A DNA stretch of 64,000 bases from Synechocystis sp. PCC 6714 (GTDB lineage: Bacteria; Cyanobacteriota; Cyanobacteriia; Cyanobacteriales; Microcystaceae), in contig NZ_CP007542.1 of the NCBI RefSeq assembly GCF_000478825.2, forward strand, positions 248,001 to 312,000, given 5' to 3'. This document shows, piece by piece, positions 27,275 through 35,080 of this stretch. Below the pieces are notes generated by a model, which worked only from the letters and a program-made list of their open reading frames with translations, was not told the origin of the DNA and made no database searches. How positions within the stretch are numbered: the stretch's first letter is position 1; every line of letters starts with the position of its first letter. The position numbers and the translations under genes are program-made.

Positions 27275-27997
27275 TCAAGGACGGAGATTATCCCCCGCTG
27301 ACTGGTCTAAAAGCCAAAGAAGTTCCCCCTGGGGCTGAATAAACCGGGCAGGGTATTGATGGGGATCGGCCTCTGCTGCAAAAATTTCCTTTAACGCTTC
27401 TTGTTTACTGGCCCCCGCTACGAGGAAAACCACCGAACGGGCTTGGTTAATCAGGGGAATGGTGAAGGTTAACCGCGGTTGGCCGTCTTTATTGCCCACC
27501 GTAATTAGGCGATCGCCAACGGTCAGGGCAGGGGTATGGGGAAAAAGGGAAGCGGTGTGGCCGTCGTCCCCCAAACCTAAAAGAATTAAATCAAAGGCGG
27601 GAAAATGTCCTGCTTCCACCTGGAAAAAAGTAGCCAACTCATTTTCATAGGTCTGGGCGTCCTGTTCTGCATTGCCGGCAGTGGTAGGCATGGGATGAAT
27701 ATTGGCTTCCGGAATATCCACCTGGTCTAACCAAGCTAACCGGGCCATGCGCTGGTTGCTGTCGGGATGGTCTGCGGGAACATAACGTTCATCCCCCCAA
27801 AAAACGTGGATCTTTTCCCAGGGTAGGGCTTGGCGGGCGAGGGCTTCATATAAGGGTTTAGGGGTACTGCCCCCCGATAGGGCAATGGTGCCTTGACCCC
27901 GCTCGGCGATCGCCTTGGTAATGCGGGTGGTGACACAGACCAGGGCCCGTTCAATCAAAATTTGTTTATTTGCCAACACATCCACTTGGGGTGCCAT
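27275..27997 (-). CDS. pgl: 6-phosphogluconolactonase
   Basis: 240 residues from ATG 27997; an upstream in-frame ATG at 28039 is possible, but GAGG lies six bases before the one chosen. Motifs seen: ALSGGSTPKPLYEAL near 43, HVFWGDERYVP, and GLGDDGHTASLFPHTP. It hydrolyses 6-phosphogluconolactone in the oxidative pentose-phosphate pathway, the main dark route for sugar breakdown in cyanobacteria. The enzyme is monocistronic or follows the CPBP gene by about 100 bases. Confidence 0.93.
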   Translation of the reverse strand: MAPQVDVLANKQILIERALVCVTTRITKAIAERGQGTIALSGGSTPKPLYEALARQALPWEKIHVFWGDERYVPADHPDSNQRMARLAWLDQVDIPEANIHPMPTTAGNAEQDAQTYENELATFFQVEAGHFPAFDLILLGLGDDGHTASLFPHTPALTVGDRLITVGNKDGQPRLTFTIPLINQARSVVFLVAGASKQEALKEIFAAEADPHQYPARFIQPQGELLWLLDQSAGDNLRP

Positions 27998-28095
27998 GGA
28001 AACCTCTGGGGAATGGATAATCTTGTTTTTCCCCTCCATCTTGGGGGTGTTTCCCCTTTAGGTAAAGGAATTGTGGAATTTCTTCATTTTTGGAG

Positions 28096-30582
28096 CTAAT
28101 GATGGGCCAATTTGCCGTAACCGCCCAATGCCATTAGCCACGTTACCACCACCAACCAATGGAAAATGGCAATTAACCAAAGGGAGCCACTATGCCAATA
28201 AATTGCTGTGGTTGCCACGGCTAATAATCCAGTAAGACCGAGGAAAATAGGTTGGAAAAACACATTTCTCCCCCTGGGGTAAAACAGCAGGGCGTTGAGG
28301 GGATGGTAGAGCAAAAACAGCACTAAACTCAGCACCATGGCCCCCAACGTTGGCCAGAAAAGATTTAGTTCCGTGGGATAGGGCAACAGCATAACCCGAA
28401 ACACCAATTCCTCCCCCAGCGCCGGCAGAAAAAATAGGGCCAGGATCAATTTCCCACTACCAGCAAGGGATTGGCCCCACCATTGCCATTGCAAAAAGCC
28501 AAATTTAAAGCCCAAGGTCATGGCGATCGCCCCATAAACAATGATGGTGATGGCTAAAAACCACCAATCCTGGGGCCGGGGTAAAAACACTATCGCGGCC
28601 AAAATGCGCCGAGCTAAAGCCGACAGAACAGGCACATCGCCAAAAATACCGGTGGGGGCCAGGGGTAAAATTTCTGGCATCGATCCCCCCACTTGGTTGG
28701 ACCGCATGAACCAAAGCTGGGCCCCCTGTTCCAGGAAAATTTCGTTGAGAATATCCTGATTCAACCGGGGCAACATGGACTGCCAAGTGAGCAGGGCATT
28801 GGCCAGGGTATTTTCCTGGATGAAATCGTATTGATTGGTGGGATTATCTGGATCTAAACCGGCTAGGGTGGCGGCATTGTTTTGCCAATCTTCCCTGGTA
28901 ATCCCCCTGGGTTTTAACATCGTCAGCAGGCGATCGCCTAATTGGTGTAGCCGTTGAAAACGTTGGGTTTCCGGAGAATTAGGATGCTGGGCTAACCAGG
29001 TCAAAATTTCCGGGTTACCCTCCACCTGCCGTTGTAAAGTAATGATGGCTAAGTACAGAGCTTGGTTAGAATCCTGCACGCAGGAAGCCGCGGGACTGAC
29101 CCCTGCATAGCCAGTGCCATCGCCGGTGCGGTAGCGGGCCATCATAATTTGCAACTGTTTTTGCAACTCATCCAGGGGAGAAAGTATGGAGCCGCCGAAG
29201 TTATAGTCCTCCAGCACATCCAGCTTGACCACCACATCTGAAAAAGGACGACTCTGAATCCAGCCCCGTTGTAAATTTCCGGCATAGTTTTCCCAGGTTT
29301 GGGAACCAGCGACAATGCCCTGGGGGTTATGGGCATAGACCTGGTAGTAGGGGATTTCCCACTGCAACTCGTCCGTAAAAGGATCCCGGACAACTTTTGG
29401 CAAGCTAAAGGAAAAATGCCCCGTCACTGTGCCCAACATGATCTTTTCCCCTAATTTCCCCCCAATGCCCCCAAATAGATGCATTCCCAACAGGCGATCG
29501 CCCTCCTGCCATTGGCCTAGGGCTACCTCGGGGGAATCACTGCGGGGATCAACTAAAACCTTTTGGGCCGTACCTTTTCTTTCGGGGGTATGGTACCAAT
29601 TGCCATGGTGGATGTAGTTGCGACCGGGGCCAAGGCGGAAAATTTGTTCATCGGGTTGCAGTTGCACCAAAGAGCGGGGTTTGAGGGACTGCACGGTAAA
29701 TATGCCATCTTTACCCTGGGCGCCATAGACGTACCAACCCGCCCGACCCACTGGGGAGGTAGCCAAATCCCTGGGGGTAGAAATAAAACGATCGCCGTTT
29801 AAGCGGGGTTGTTGGGGAATGCGAATGGTTTCTTGGGGGCCGTCAAACTGTTTACTGCCAGGGTTGTAATGTTGCACCAGCATCAAATCCGCTGGGCAGG
29901 GTTTAGTTCCAGGGCAATCCTGCGCTATGGCACTGGCGGGAGCATTGGGAGCAGGGCCGATAATTTTAACCAAGGCTTGATAGCGTCCCGTGACCATTTC
30001 CGGCATGGTCGCCAACTTAATTTCGGCCTGGTTGCCCATGGGGATATTAACTTCGGCTTGGTCAAACCGCACCAGCACATCGTCCACTGGCCTAGCCCCA
30101 GCCAAAGATTGCAAAGGTCCCACCTGTGATCGCCCATTTAAACGGTTGGGCAATAAATTTCCCGCCCGTTCACTCTCCACAGCATCAGGGCTGAAATTCA
30201 CGTCGGTGGTAACTAGTTTTAAATACCTTTCCAAACCTGCATTGGCTTGCCAGGTGAGCCGGAGTTTTTGGCCCACTAGTCCCTGTTGCGTGGGGGGAGC
30301 TTGGTACAGTTCCAGCCAAACCCAATCCCCCGCAGTGGCTTTGGTTGCTTCCACCGTGGGCAAAATTAAACGCCCCAACCAAGTACCTAGGGGTCGATAA
30401 TACCTACTGTTTAAACTCTGTTGCAGGGGATAGTAATCCACCTGATTGGCGGGCAACTGACTGCTAATTTGATAATCTGGTATGCGGTCGGGGGTATCCT
30501 GGGATCGAAACAGCGTAGCTAGGGAAATTACCACCAGAGCGGCGATCGCCACCAATACTATCCGCCAGCGCCATTGCTTCAT
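28096..30582 (-). CDS. CPBP (CAAX/Abi-type) membrane protease with large extra N-terminal region
   Basis: 828 residues. An N-terminal membrane helix (WRIVLVAIAALVVISLATLF) is followed by about 600 residues, probably periplasmic. This region is rich in beta strands and Pro, with a Cys pair near 225 (DCPGTKPCP). The last 190 residues form a multi-helix CPBP intramembrane protease domain with the motifs LGEELVFRVMLL (EExxxR) and LYHPLNALLF, and a final FHWLVV histidine. Such proteases process prenylated or bacteriocin-type peptides or act in membrane protein quality control. The large extra region is unknown to me. Confidence 0.82.
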   Translation of the reverse strand: MKQWRWRIVLVAIAALVVISLATLFRSQDTPDRIPDYQISSQLPANQVDYYPLQQSLNSRYYRPLGTWLGRLILPTVEATKATAGDWVWLELYQAPPTQQGLVGQKLRLTWQANAGLERYLKLVTTDVNFSPDAVESERAGNLLPNRLNGRSQVGPLQSLAGARPVDDVLVRFDQAEVNIPMGNQAEIKLATMPEMVTGRYQALVKIIGPAPNAPASAIAQDCPGTKPCPADLMLVQHYNPGSKQFDGPQETIRIPQQPRLNGDRFISTPRDLATSPVGRAGWYVYGAQGKDGIFTVQSLKPRSLVQLQPDEQIFRLGPGRNYIHHGNWYHTPERKGTAQKVLVDPRSDSPEVALGQWQEGDRLLGMHLFGGIGGKLGEKIMLGTVTGHFSFSLPKVVRDPFTDELQWEIPYYQVYAHNPQGIVAGSQTWENYAGNLQRGWIQSRPFSDVVVKLDVLEDYNFGGSILSPLDELQKQLQIMMARYRTGDGTGYAGVSPAASCVQDSNQALYLAIITLQRQVEGNPEILTWLAQHPNSPETQRFQRLHQLGDRLLTMLKPRGITREDWQNNAATLAGLDPDNPTNQYDFIQENTLANALLTWQSMLPRLNQDILNEIFLEQGAQLWFMRSNQVGGSMPEILPLAPTGIFGDVPVLSALARRILAAIVFLPRPQDWWFLAITIIVYGAIAMTLGFKFGFLQWQWWGQSLAGSGKLILALFFLPALGEELVFRVMLLPYPTELNLFWPTLGAMVLSLVLFLLYHPLNALLFYPRGRNVFFQPIFLGLTGLLAVATTAIYWHSGSLWLIAIFHWLVVVTWLMALGGYGKLAHH

Positions 30583-30608
30583 CTGTGGACTGCCCTAAAA
30601 ATTGCCAT

Positions 30609-30652
30609 AAAAAAACACCTGGGGCGTCTTTCCTTGTTTCGACTCCAGATGT
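30609..30652 (-). terminator. intrinsic terminator without an obvious gene
   Basis: On the minus strand ACATCTGG (30645-30652) pairs with CCAGGTGT (30615-30622), with an inner GTC/GAC, followed by seven T residues. It lies upstream of the CPBP start codon at 30582, so it must end a different minus-strand transcript coming from 30.7-31.2 kb. It could also act on the plus strand, where five T residues follow. Confidence 0.7.
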
Positions 30653-30808
30653 TTTTCTAATTTCCTCACACCTGTCCCAAGTATAAATCACTAACGCAGA
30701 TTGTCAAGGCTTCCACCAGTCAAAAAAGCCGATTTTCAAGAAATGCTAACTTAAAGTTGAACCCCAAATCCTTTTCCTGCGTCCTCCAGCCTAGATTGTG
30801 AAATTTTC

Positions 30809-31147
30809 CTAAAATTCTTCAACTAGCACAATCCCTAGCCCAGTAAGGTTCTCGGCTTCTAATAAAATCCAGTCAATCTTTTCTAACGGCTCCCAGCCTA
30901 ACGAAGTTAAGAGTTGTACAGAAGCCATCCCCCTTTCGATAACCACGCTAAGATTACGGAGGATTGGCTGAAAGCCCAGGTTTAGAGGTGAGTTCCGTAT
31001 TTGTGTCCGACAAACATCACCTCTGAAAGAGTGTTTTAAAAGCCCCCCCTGCCCCCAAGTTTGGGGGAAAACTAAGACTTGCAAACACGCTCTGAGTGGT
31101 TTTTCCCTCTCTAATCTGACCCTGTAATTGGTTCTTGCATCGTCCAT
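30809..31147 (-). CDS. uncertain ORF upstream of an orphan terminator
   Basis: 112 residues starting MDDARTNYRVRLEREKPLRA. The second half looks protein-like (GMASVQLLTSLGWEPLEKID, WILLEAENLTGLGIVLVEEF). The middle overlaps a G/C-rich inverted repeat and a repeat unit shared with 54954-54983, which argues against a conserved gene. The terminator at 30609-30652 suggests this strand is transcribed. It may be a gene remnant invaded by a repeat, or an untranslated RNA. I do not recognise a family. In the 706-bp gap from 30583 to 31288 nothing else is seen apart from an AGAGGTGA/TCACCTCT dyad (30984-31024). Confidence 0.3.
   Translation of the reverse strand: MDDARTNYRVRLEREKPLRACLQVLVFPQTWGQGGLLKHSFRGDVCRTQIRNSPLNLGFQPILRNLSVVIERGMASVQLLTSLGWEPLEKIDWILLEAENLTGLGIVLVEEF
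31031..31093 (-). repeat. dispersed G/C-run repeat, copy A
   Basis: On the minus strand the unit starts AGAGCGTGTTTGCAAGTC, continues TTAGTTTTCCCCC and then has runs of C and G around AAACTTG. Its first 29 bases match 54954-54983 on the plus strand at about 25 positions. The copies lie in intergenic regions 24 kb apart. Confidence 0.5.
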
Positions 31148-31288
31148 TTAGGCAACCCTGGTTAACCGCCATTGGTTTCCTAGTCAGGGTCCCCGGACCG
31201 TCATTAATTAGCCTTTCCGGACAAGGCCTCTGTGAAAATCTTAAAAAAGTATTAAGATTTTAAAAGCTAGCTTATTTTCGGAGGAAAT

Positions 31289-31651
31289 GTGTTTACTCGA
31301 CTTGCCCAGCAACACCGCGATTTCGTTAAGGATTTAGTCATGAGCCTGAGGGCCCTAGCCACTGTGCTCGAAAATCGGGGCTTCATTGCTTCTTGCTACA
31401 CCTGTGGTGACCAACTCAACAGTGCTTCCTTCATGGTGAGCCTGGGGGAAAATCATCTCATTCGCTTTTTGGTATCGGACTATGGCATTACCTGGACAGA
31501 AATGCGGGATGACAGGGAATTGATGAAGTTAGAAGGCGCCGAGGCGATCGCCCAATTGGAAGAGTTGGCCAACGTAGTCAAATACTCCCTAGCCGATGCT
31601 CCCAAAAACAGCCGTAAAAAGCGGAAAAATGCCCAGCTACAATTGGTCTAG
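31289..31651 (+). CDS. DUF1815 family protein
   Basis: 120 residues from a GTG start with a strong GGAGG five to nine bases upstream. The body is typical of this cyanobacterial family: ASCYTCGDQLNSASFMVSLG, IRFLVSDYGITWTEMRDDRE and EGAEAIAQLEELANVVKYS. Two cysteines (CYTC) could bind metal or form a disulfide. The C-terminal tail is Lys-rich. The function is unknown. It is well conserved across cyanobacteria. Confidence 0.88.
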   Translation: MFTRLAQQHRDFVKDLVMSLRALATVLENRGFIASCYTCGDQLNSASFMVSLGENHLIRFLVSDYGITWTEMRDDRELMKLEGAEAIAQLEELANVVKYSLADAPKNSRKKRKNAQLQLV

Positions 31652-31740
31652 AAGCGGGGGATGGACCCCTTTACCCCATCCATAATTGCTGACTAGCCTA
31701 GTTGTGGTTGGATAATGACTAAACGGTAATTAGACGGTAA

Positions 31741-33390
31741 TTAGTTGGTGGCTGAATGCACCCCATTGATGACCTTGGGCAAATGGTGGGGATCAAAATA
31801 GTTAGTTTTGCCGTAGGGCGCTAGGGCTTTGAGTACCTCCCGGCCGTAACTGCGGGAATTAACCCGGTCGTCAAGGATCGCCAACCATCCGCCGGATTCC
31901 CTGAGGGGTAACACTGCCTGTTGTAAATCCTTTAACGCTACCGGTAGTAGATAATCCCGGAACCAGTCTTGATGATGGCGTTTGTGGTGCTGTACCCGTT
32001 TAGCTACTAAGGGATTCTCCAAAGAAGGAATGGGCAAAGTGCCCAAAATGAGCAAGGCCGGCGGGGGAAACTGTTCCCGTTGAGCACACCAGTATTGCCA
32101 ACCTGCCACCAAAATGCCTGGAGCTAAGCTAGGAGAGGGTTCCACTTTCACTCCGGAACCAAATTTAGCCGCTAATTGACTGCCTAGTTGGGCTTTTAAG
32201 GGTAAATCATCAAGCAAAATCACCACAAACGTGTCCGGTTGCACCGCCATAATTTCCGTCAAAATCCGTTCGATTTCCGTCAGCAAAGTGGTTTGGAAAG
32301 CGGGGGTGTTGGGCAAAGGGAGGCGATCGGGCTGGTAAATAGTCAATCCGTCTTGCAGGCGGTGGGGCGAAAATTTTAGACAAAGTAAATCCCCTAGACC
32401 CAGGGTTTTGCAATAGGTGGGGGCGGTTTTTTCCGCGTCTAAAAAACTACCAATGAGCACAAAAGCCGCCTGGTTTTCCCCAACGAAATCCCCTTGCCCT
32501 TGATCGGAATTTTGCCAAATGTTTGCCAGCCAGGGTTGTACGTTAACTGGGCTGACGTGGAGACTAATTTTCCCCTGTTGTCGATTCACCTCTGCCCAAA
32601 GGAGGTGATTGTCTGTTTGTTCTTGCCAAAATTGCCAAAACCGCTGAATTTTCCGAATATTTTCTTGCTTAATAGCATTTTCACCTTGACTAATCGTTAA
32701 CTGTTCCGTTACAGCCTGATTCAAATCCTGTAGTTCTTCCCCATCCAGGGGATAAAAACCGTGGGGATTGACGGGGCGGGCAAAAAGGGACTGACTGAGC
32801 CGACTCCAATGGGTCAGCGCTTTATCTTGACTCTGGGGCGTTTGGGCAAATAGGGGTTGGAGGGTGCCCCAATCTAAATGGTGGGAAAGAAAATCCCTCG
32901 TCCAATCCTCTAGATATTCCACCTGCTCGATCGCCGTGAGGGCAGGGGATGGCTGGCAAGCTCGGGCTAAACTTTCCCGTAACCATTGGGCCGGGGTGAT
33001 AATAGCGGGCCAGATAATACGCAATTTAGGATCATTGCCCTTTAGATCCTTTTCTAAGGCCGGGAGAATGGTATGCTCCAAATCCTGCTTACGCTTGGCG
33101 GTGGTGACCAAACGGATGGGCTGATCACTGAGCAGACAGGGCAACAGGTAACTGGGGCCATAGGTGGGGGGCAAACAACCAGTCTGAATCAAGGCCGATC
33201 GCCGCAGTCGCAGGGCCCGGGACACCAAACGGCCCATGGTCAACGCATGGGGCCAGGGGGGGATGGCTTGTTGGCGCTGTTGGGCTTTGAGCAGATGGTG
33301 AACTTGGGTTTCGAGTAGTCCCATGGGGGTGTTTTTTCGGCCACTACCGGGATCTATGCCATGATGGAAAGTTAACGCAATTAATGTCAT
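31741..33390 (-). CDS. DinG/XPD-like helicase-family protein lacking Walker A
   Basis: 549 residues. The N-terminal part resembles DinG-type helicases (PPWPHALTMGRLVSRALRLR, then ALIQTG...YLLPCLL), and the C-terminal LAILDDRVNSRSYGREVL matches motif VI. Where active members have a GTGTGKS-type loop before YLLPALL, this protein has GCLPPTYGPS, with no Lys for ATP. No DEAH box is clear. It is probably a catalytically dead or non-ATPase relative. The gene diverges from psb28 with 14 bp between start codons, so their promoters must overlap the coding ends. Confidence 0.7.
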   Translation of the reverse strand: MTLIALTFHHGIDPGSGRKNTPMGLLETQVHHLLKAQQRQQAIPPWPHALTMGRLVSRALRLRRSALIQTGCLPPTYGPSYLLPCLLSDQPIRLVTTAKRKQDLEHTILPALEKDLKGNDPKLRIIWPAIITPAQWLRESLARACQPSPALTAIEQVEYLEDWTRDFLSHHLDWGTLQPLFAQTPQSQDKALTHWSRLSQSLFARPVNPHGFYPLDGEELQDLNQAVTEQLTISQGENAIKQENIRKIQRFWQFWQEQTDNHLLWAEVNRQQGKISLHVSPVNVQPWLANIWQNSDQGQGDFVGENQAAFVLIGSFLDAEKTAPTYCKTLGLGDLLCLKFSPHRLQDGLTIYQPDRLPLPNTPAFQTTLLTEIERILTEIMAVQPDTFVVILLDDLPLKAQLGSQLAAKFGSGVKVEPSPSLAPGILVAGWQYWCAQREQFPPPALLILGTLPIPSLENPLVAKRVQHHKRHHQDWFRDYLLPVALKDLQQAVLPLRESGGWLAILDDRVNSRSYGREVLKALAPYGKTNYFDPHHLPKVINGVHSATN

Positions 33391-33404
33391 TAAGGTAAAA
33401 AAGC

Positions 33405-33740
33405 ATGGCTGAAATTCAGTTTTCCAAAGGAGTTGCAGAAACCGTTGTCCCAGAAGTTCGCCTCAGCAAGTCTAAAAATGGACAATCTGGCATGGCTAAA
33501 TTTTATTTCTTGGAACCGACAATTCTAGCGAAAGAAAGCACCGATGATATTACGGGCATGTATTTAATCGACGATGAAGGGGAAATTATCACCAGGGAAG
33601 TGAAGGGCAAATTTATCAATGGCCGCCCCACGGCGATCGAGGCCACGGTGATTCTCAACACCCAACCGGAATGGGACCGCTTTATGCGCTTTATGGAACG
33701 CTACGGCGAGGAAAATGGCTTAGGTTTCTCCAAATCTTAA
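33405..33740 (+). CDS. psb28: photosystem II assembly protein Psb28
   Basis: 111 residues, the usual length. It starts [20 protein letters not shown] and ends [17 protein letters not shown], both Psb28 hallmarks; the middle has [13 protein letters not shown] and [16 protein letters not shown]. Psb28 binds the cytoplasmic side of photosystem II assembly intermediates (the RC47 complex) and shapes the acceptor side during biogenesis and repair. The first ATG follows AAGG by about 10 bases. The gene is tightly divergent from the DinG-like gene. Confidence 0.96.
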   Translation: MAEIQFSKGVAETVVPEVRLSKSKNGQSGMAKFYFLEPTILAKESTDDITGMYLIDDEGEIITREVKGKFINGRPTAIEATVILNTQPEWDRFMRFMERYGEENGLGFSKS

Positions 33741-33761
33741 ATAATTTCCTGATTATTTCCG

Positions 33762-34967
33762 GTGGCGATGCGGCATTCCTTCTCCCAAGCTTCCCAGCCT
33801 AGCCAGACGTGGCCTTACTGGTATCTGGTGCCCATTTATCCCTACCGCCAAAGGCGGACTTTACTACGGGAAGTGGTGCCGGACACCATTTGGGTACTGG
33901 AACAGGTACAGGGAATTTTCTACGTAGTGGTGCCCATCCGCATGACAGTGGTGCGCTTAAATACAGGGGGATTATTAATTTACTCTCCCATTGCCCCGAC
34001 GGAGGAATGTGTAAAACTGCTGGGGCAATTAACGGCGAAGTATGGCCCGGTTAAGTATATTATTTTGCCCACCATTTCCGGGCTAGAACATAAGGCTAAT
34101 GTGGCTCCCCTAGCCCGCCGCTTTCCAGAGGCAACGGTGTATGTGGCCCCAGGGCAATGGAGTTTTCCCCTTAATTTACCCCTGAGTTGGCTAGGCTTTC
34201 CCGGCGATCGTACTAAAGTTTTACCTGCTGACAGTGCCGAAACTCCCTTTGCTGGGGAATTTGATTACGCTTACCTCGGGCCATTGGATTTACGGCTGGG
34301 AAAATTTGGTGAAGTGGCCTTTTTCCATTGGCCTAGCCATAGTTTGTTGGTGACAGATACTCTGCTGGTGTTATCGGAAAATCCGCCCTCGGTGTTGGAG
34401 TTAGACCCTACTCCCCTGCTGTTCCATGCTAGGGATAATGCCACAGATAAAGTGGAAAATACTTTGGTTAATCGGGCCAAGGGTTGGCAACGAATTTGTT
34501 TATTTTCCCTCTATTTCCAAGCTAGTACCCTGGAAGTGCCCCAATGGGGACAGGTGTGGCAAGAAGCACAGCAAGTCAGCGATCGCCGTCGGGAAAATTA
34601 TTTTGGTTTGTATCCATTCCGTTGGCGCGGGGATTGGCAGAACACATTTCAAACCCTGTGGGGAGATGGAAAAGTTCAGGTAGCACCCATTTTGCAAGAG
34701 TTAATTCTCAATCGAGAACCAGAAACAGTTTGGCAATGGGGGGAAAAAATCACAAGTTGGCCGATAGAAAAATTAATCCCTTGTCACTTTTCTGCCCCAG
34801 TGATTACCAATGGCGAACAAATACTTCAGGCCTTTAGTTTTTTGCAAAAATCCTCCTCCCCCAATGATTTATTGCCCCAAGAGGATCGACGAATTCTACA
34901 ACGGATTGATCAATTCCTAGTGCGCTGGCGCATCACTCCTCCCCGGGCGGGCAAAAGTTTGCATTAA
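33762..34967 (+). CDS. DUF4336 family protein
   Basis: 401 residues from GTG 33762 (an ATG at 33768 is equally possible). It has a metallo-hydrolase-like layout: YIILPTISGLEHKANVAPLAR near 105, an ATVYVAPGQWSFP strand, and FFHWPSHSLLVTDTLL near 190. The family resembles a diverged beta-lactamase fold in which the classical HxHxDH motif is mostly lost (only GLEHK and HWPSHS remain). Found in cyanobacteria and plastid lineages without proven role. It starts 21 bases after psb28 and may be co-transcribed. Confidence 0.8.
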   Translation: MAMRHSFSQASQPSQTWPYWYLVPIYPYRQRRTLLREVVPDTIWVLEQVQGIFYVVVPIRMTVVRLNTGGLLIYSPIAPTEECVKLLGQLTAKYGPVKYIILPTISGLEHKANVAPLARRFPEATVYVAPGQWSFPLNLPLSWLGFPGDRTKVLPADSAETPFAGEFDYAYLGPLDLRLGKFGEVAFFHWPSHSLLVTDTLLVLSENPPSVLELDPTPLLFHARDNATDKVENTLVNRAKGWQRICLFSLYFQASTLEVPQWGQVWQEAQQVSDRRRENYFGLYPFRWRGDWQNTFQTLWGDGKVQVAPILQELILNREPETVWQWGEKITSWPIEKLIPCHFSAPVITNGEQILQAFSFLQKSSSPNDLLPQEDRRILQRIDQFLVRWRITPPRAGKSLH

Positions 34968-35002
34968 AAAACTAAGCAATGGGGCACTGCACTGGATGTA
35001 AA

Positions 35003-35024
35003 AAACCCTCCACTTGAAGGGTTT
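35003..35024 (+). terminator. short hairpin after the DUF4336 gene
   Basis: AAACCCT (35003-35009) pairs perfectly with AGGGTTT (35018-35024) 36 bases after the stop. Only a weak T stretch follows, so it may be a weak or bidirectional terminator. Confidence 0.4.
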
Positions 35025-35080
35025 AGATTTCCGAAAATTGTTGCTTAAGTTGTAAAAGTTCCCTTTAAACGCCCCTCGCC

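Noticed and set aside
33809-34054. 81-residue frame inside the DUF4336 gene
   Set aside because: A different frame of a real gene with no independent features.
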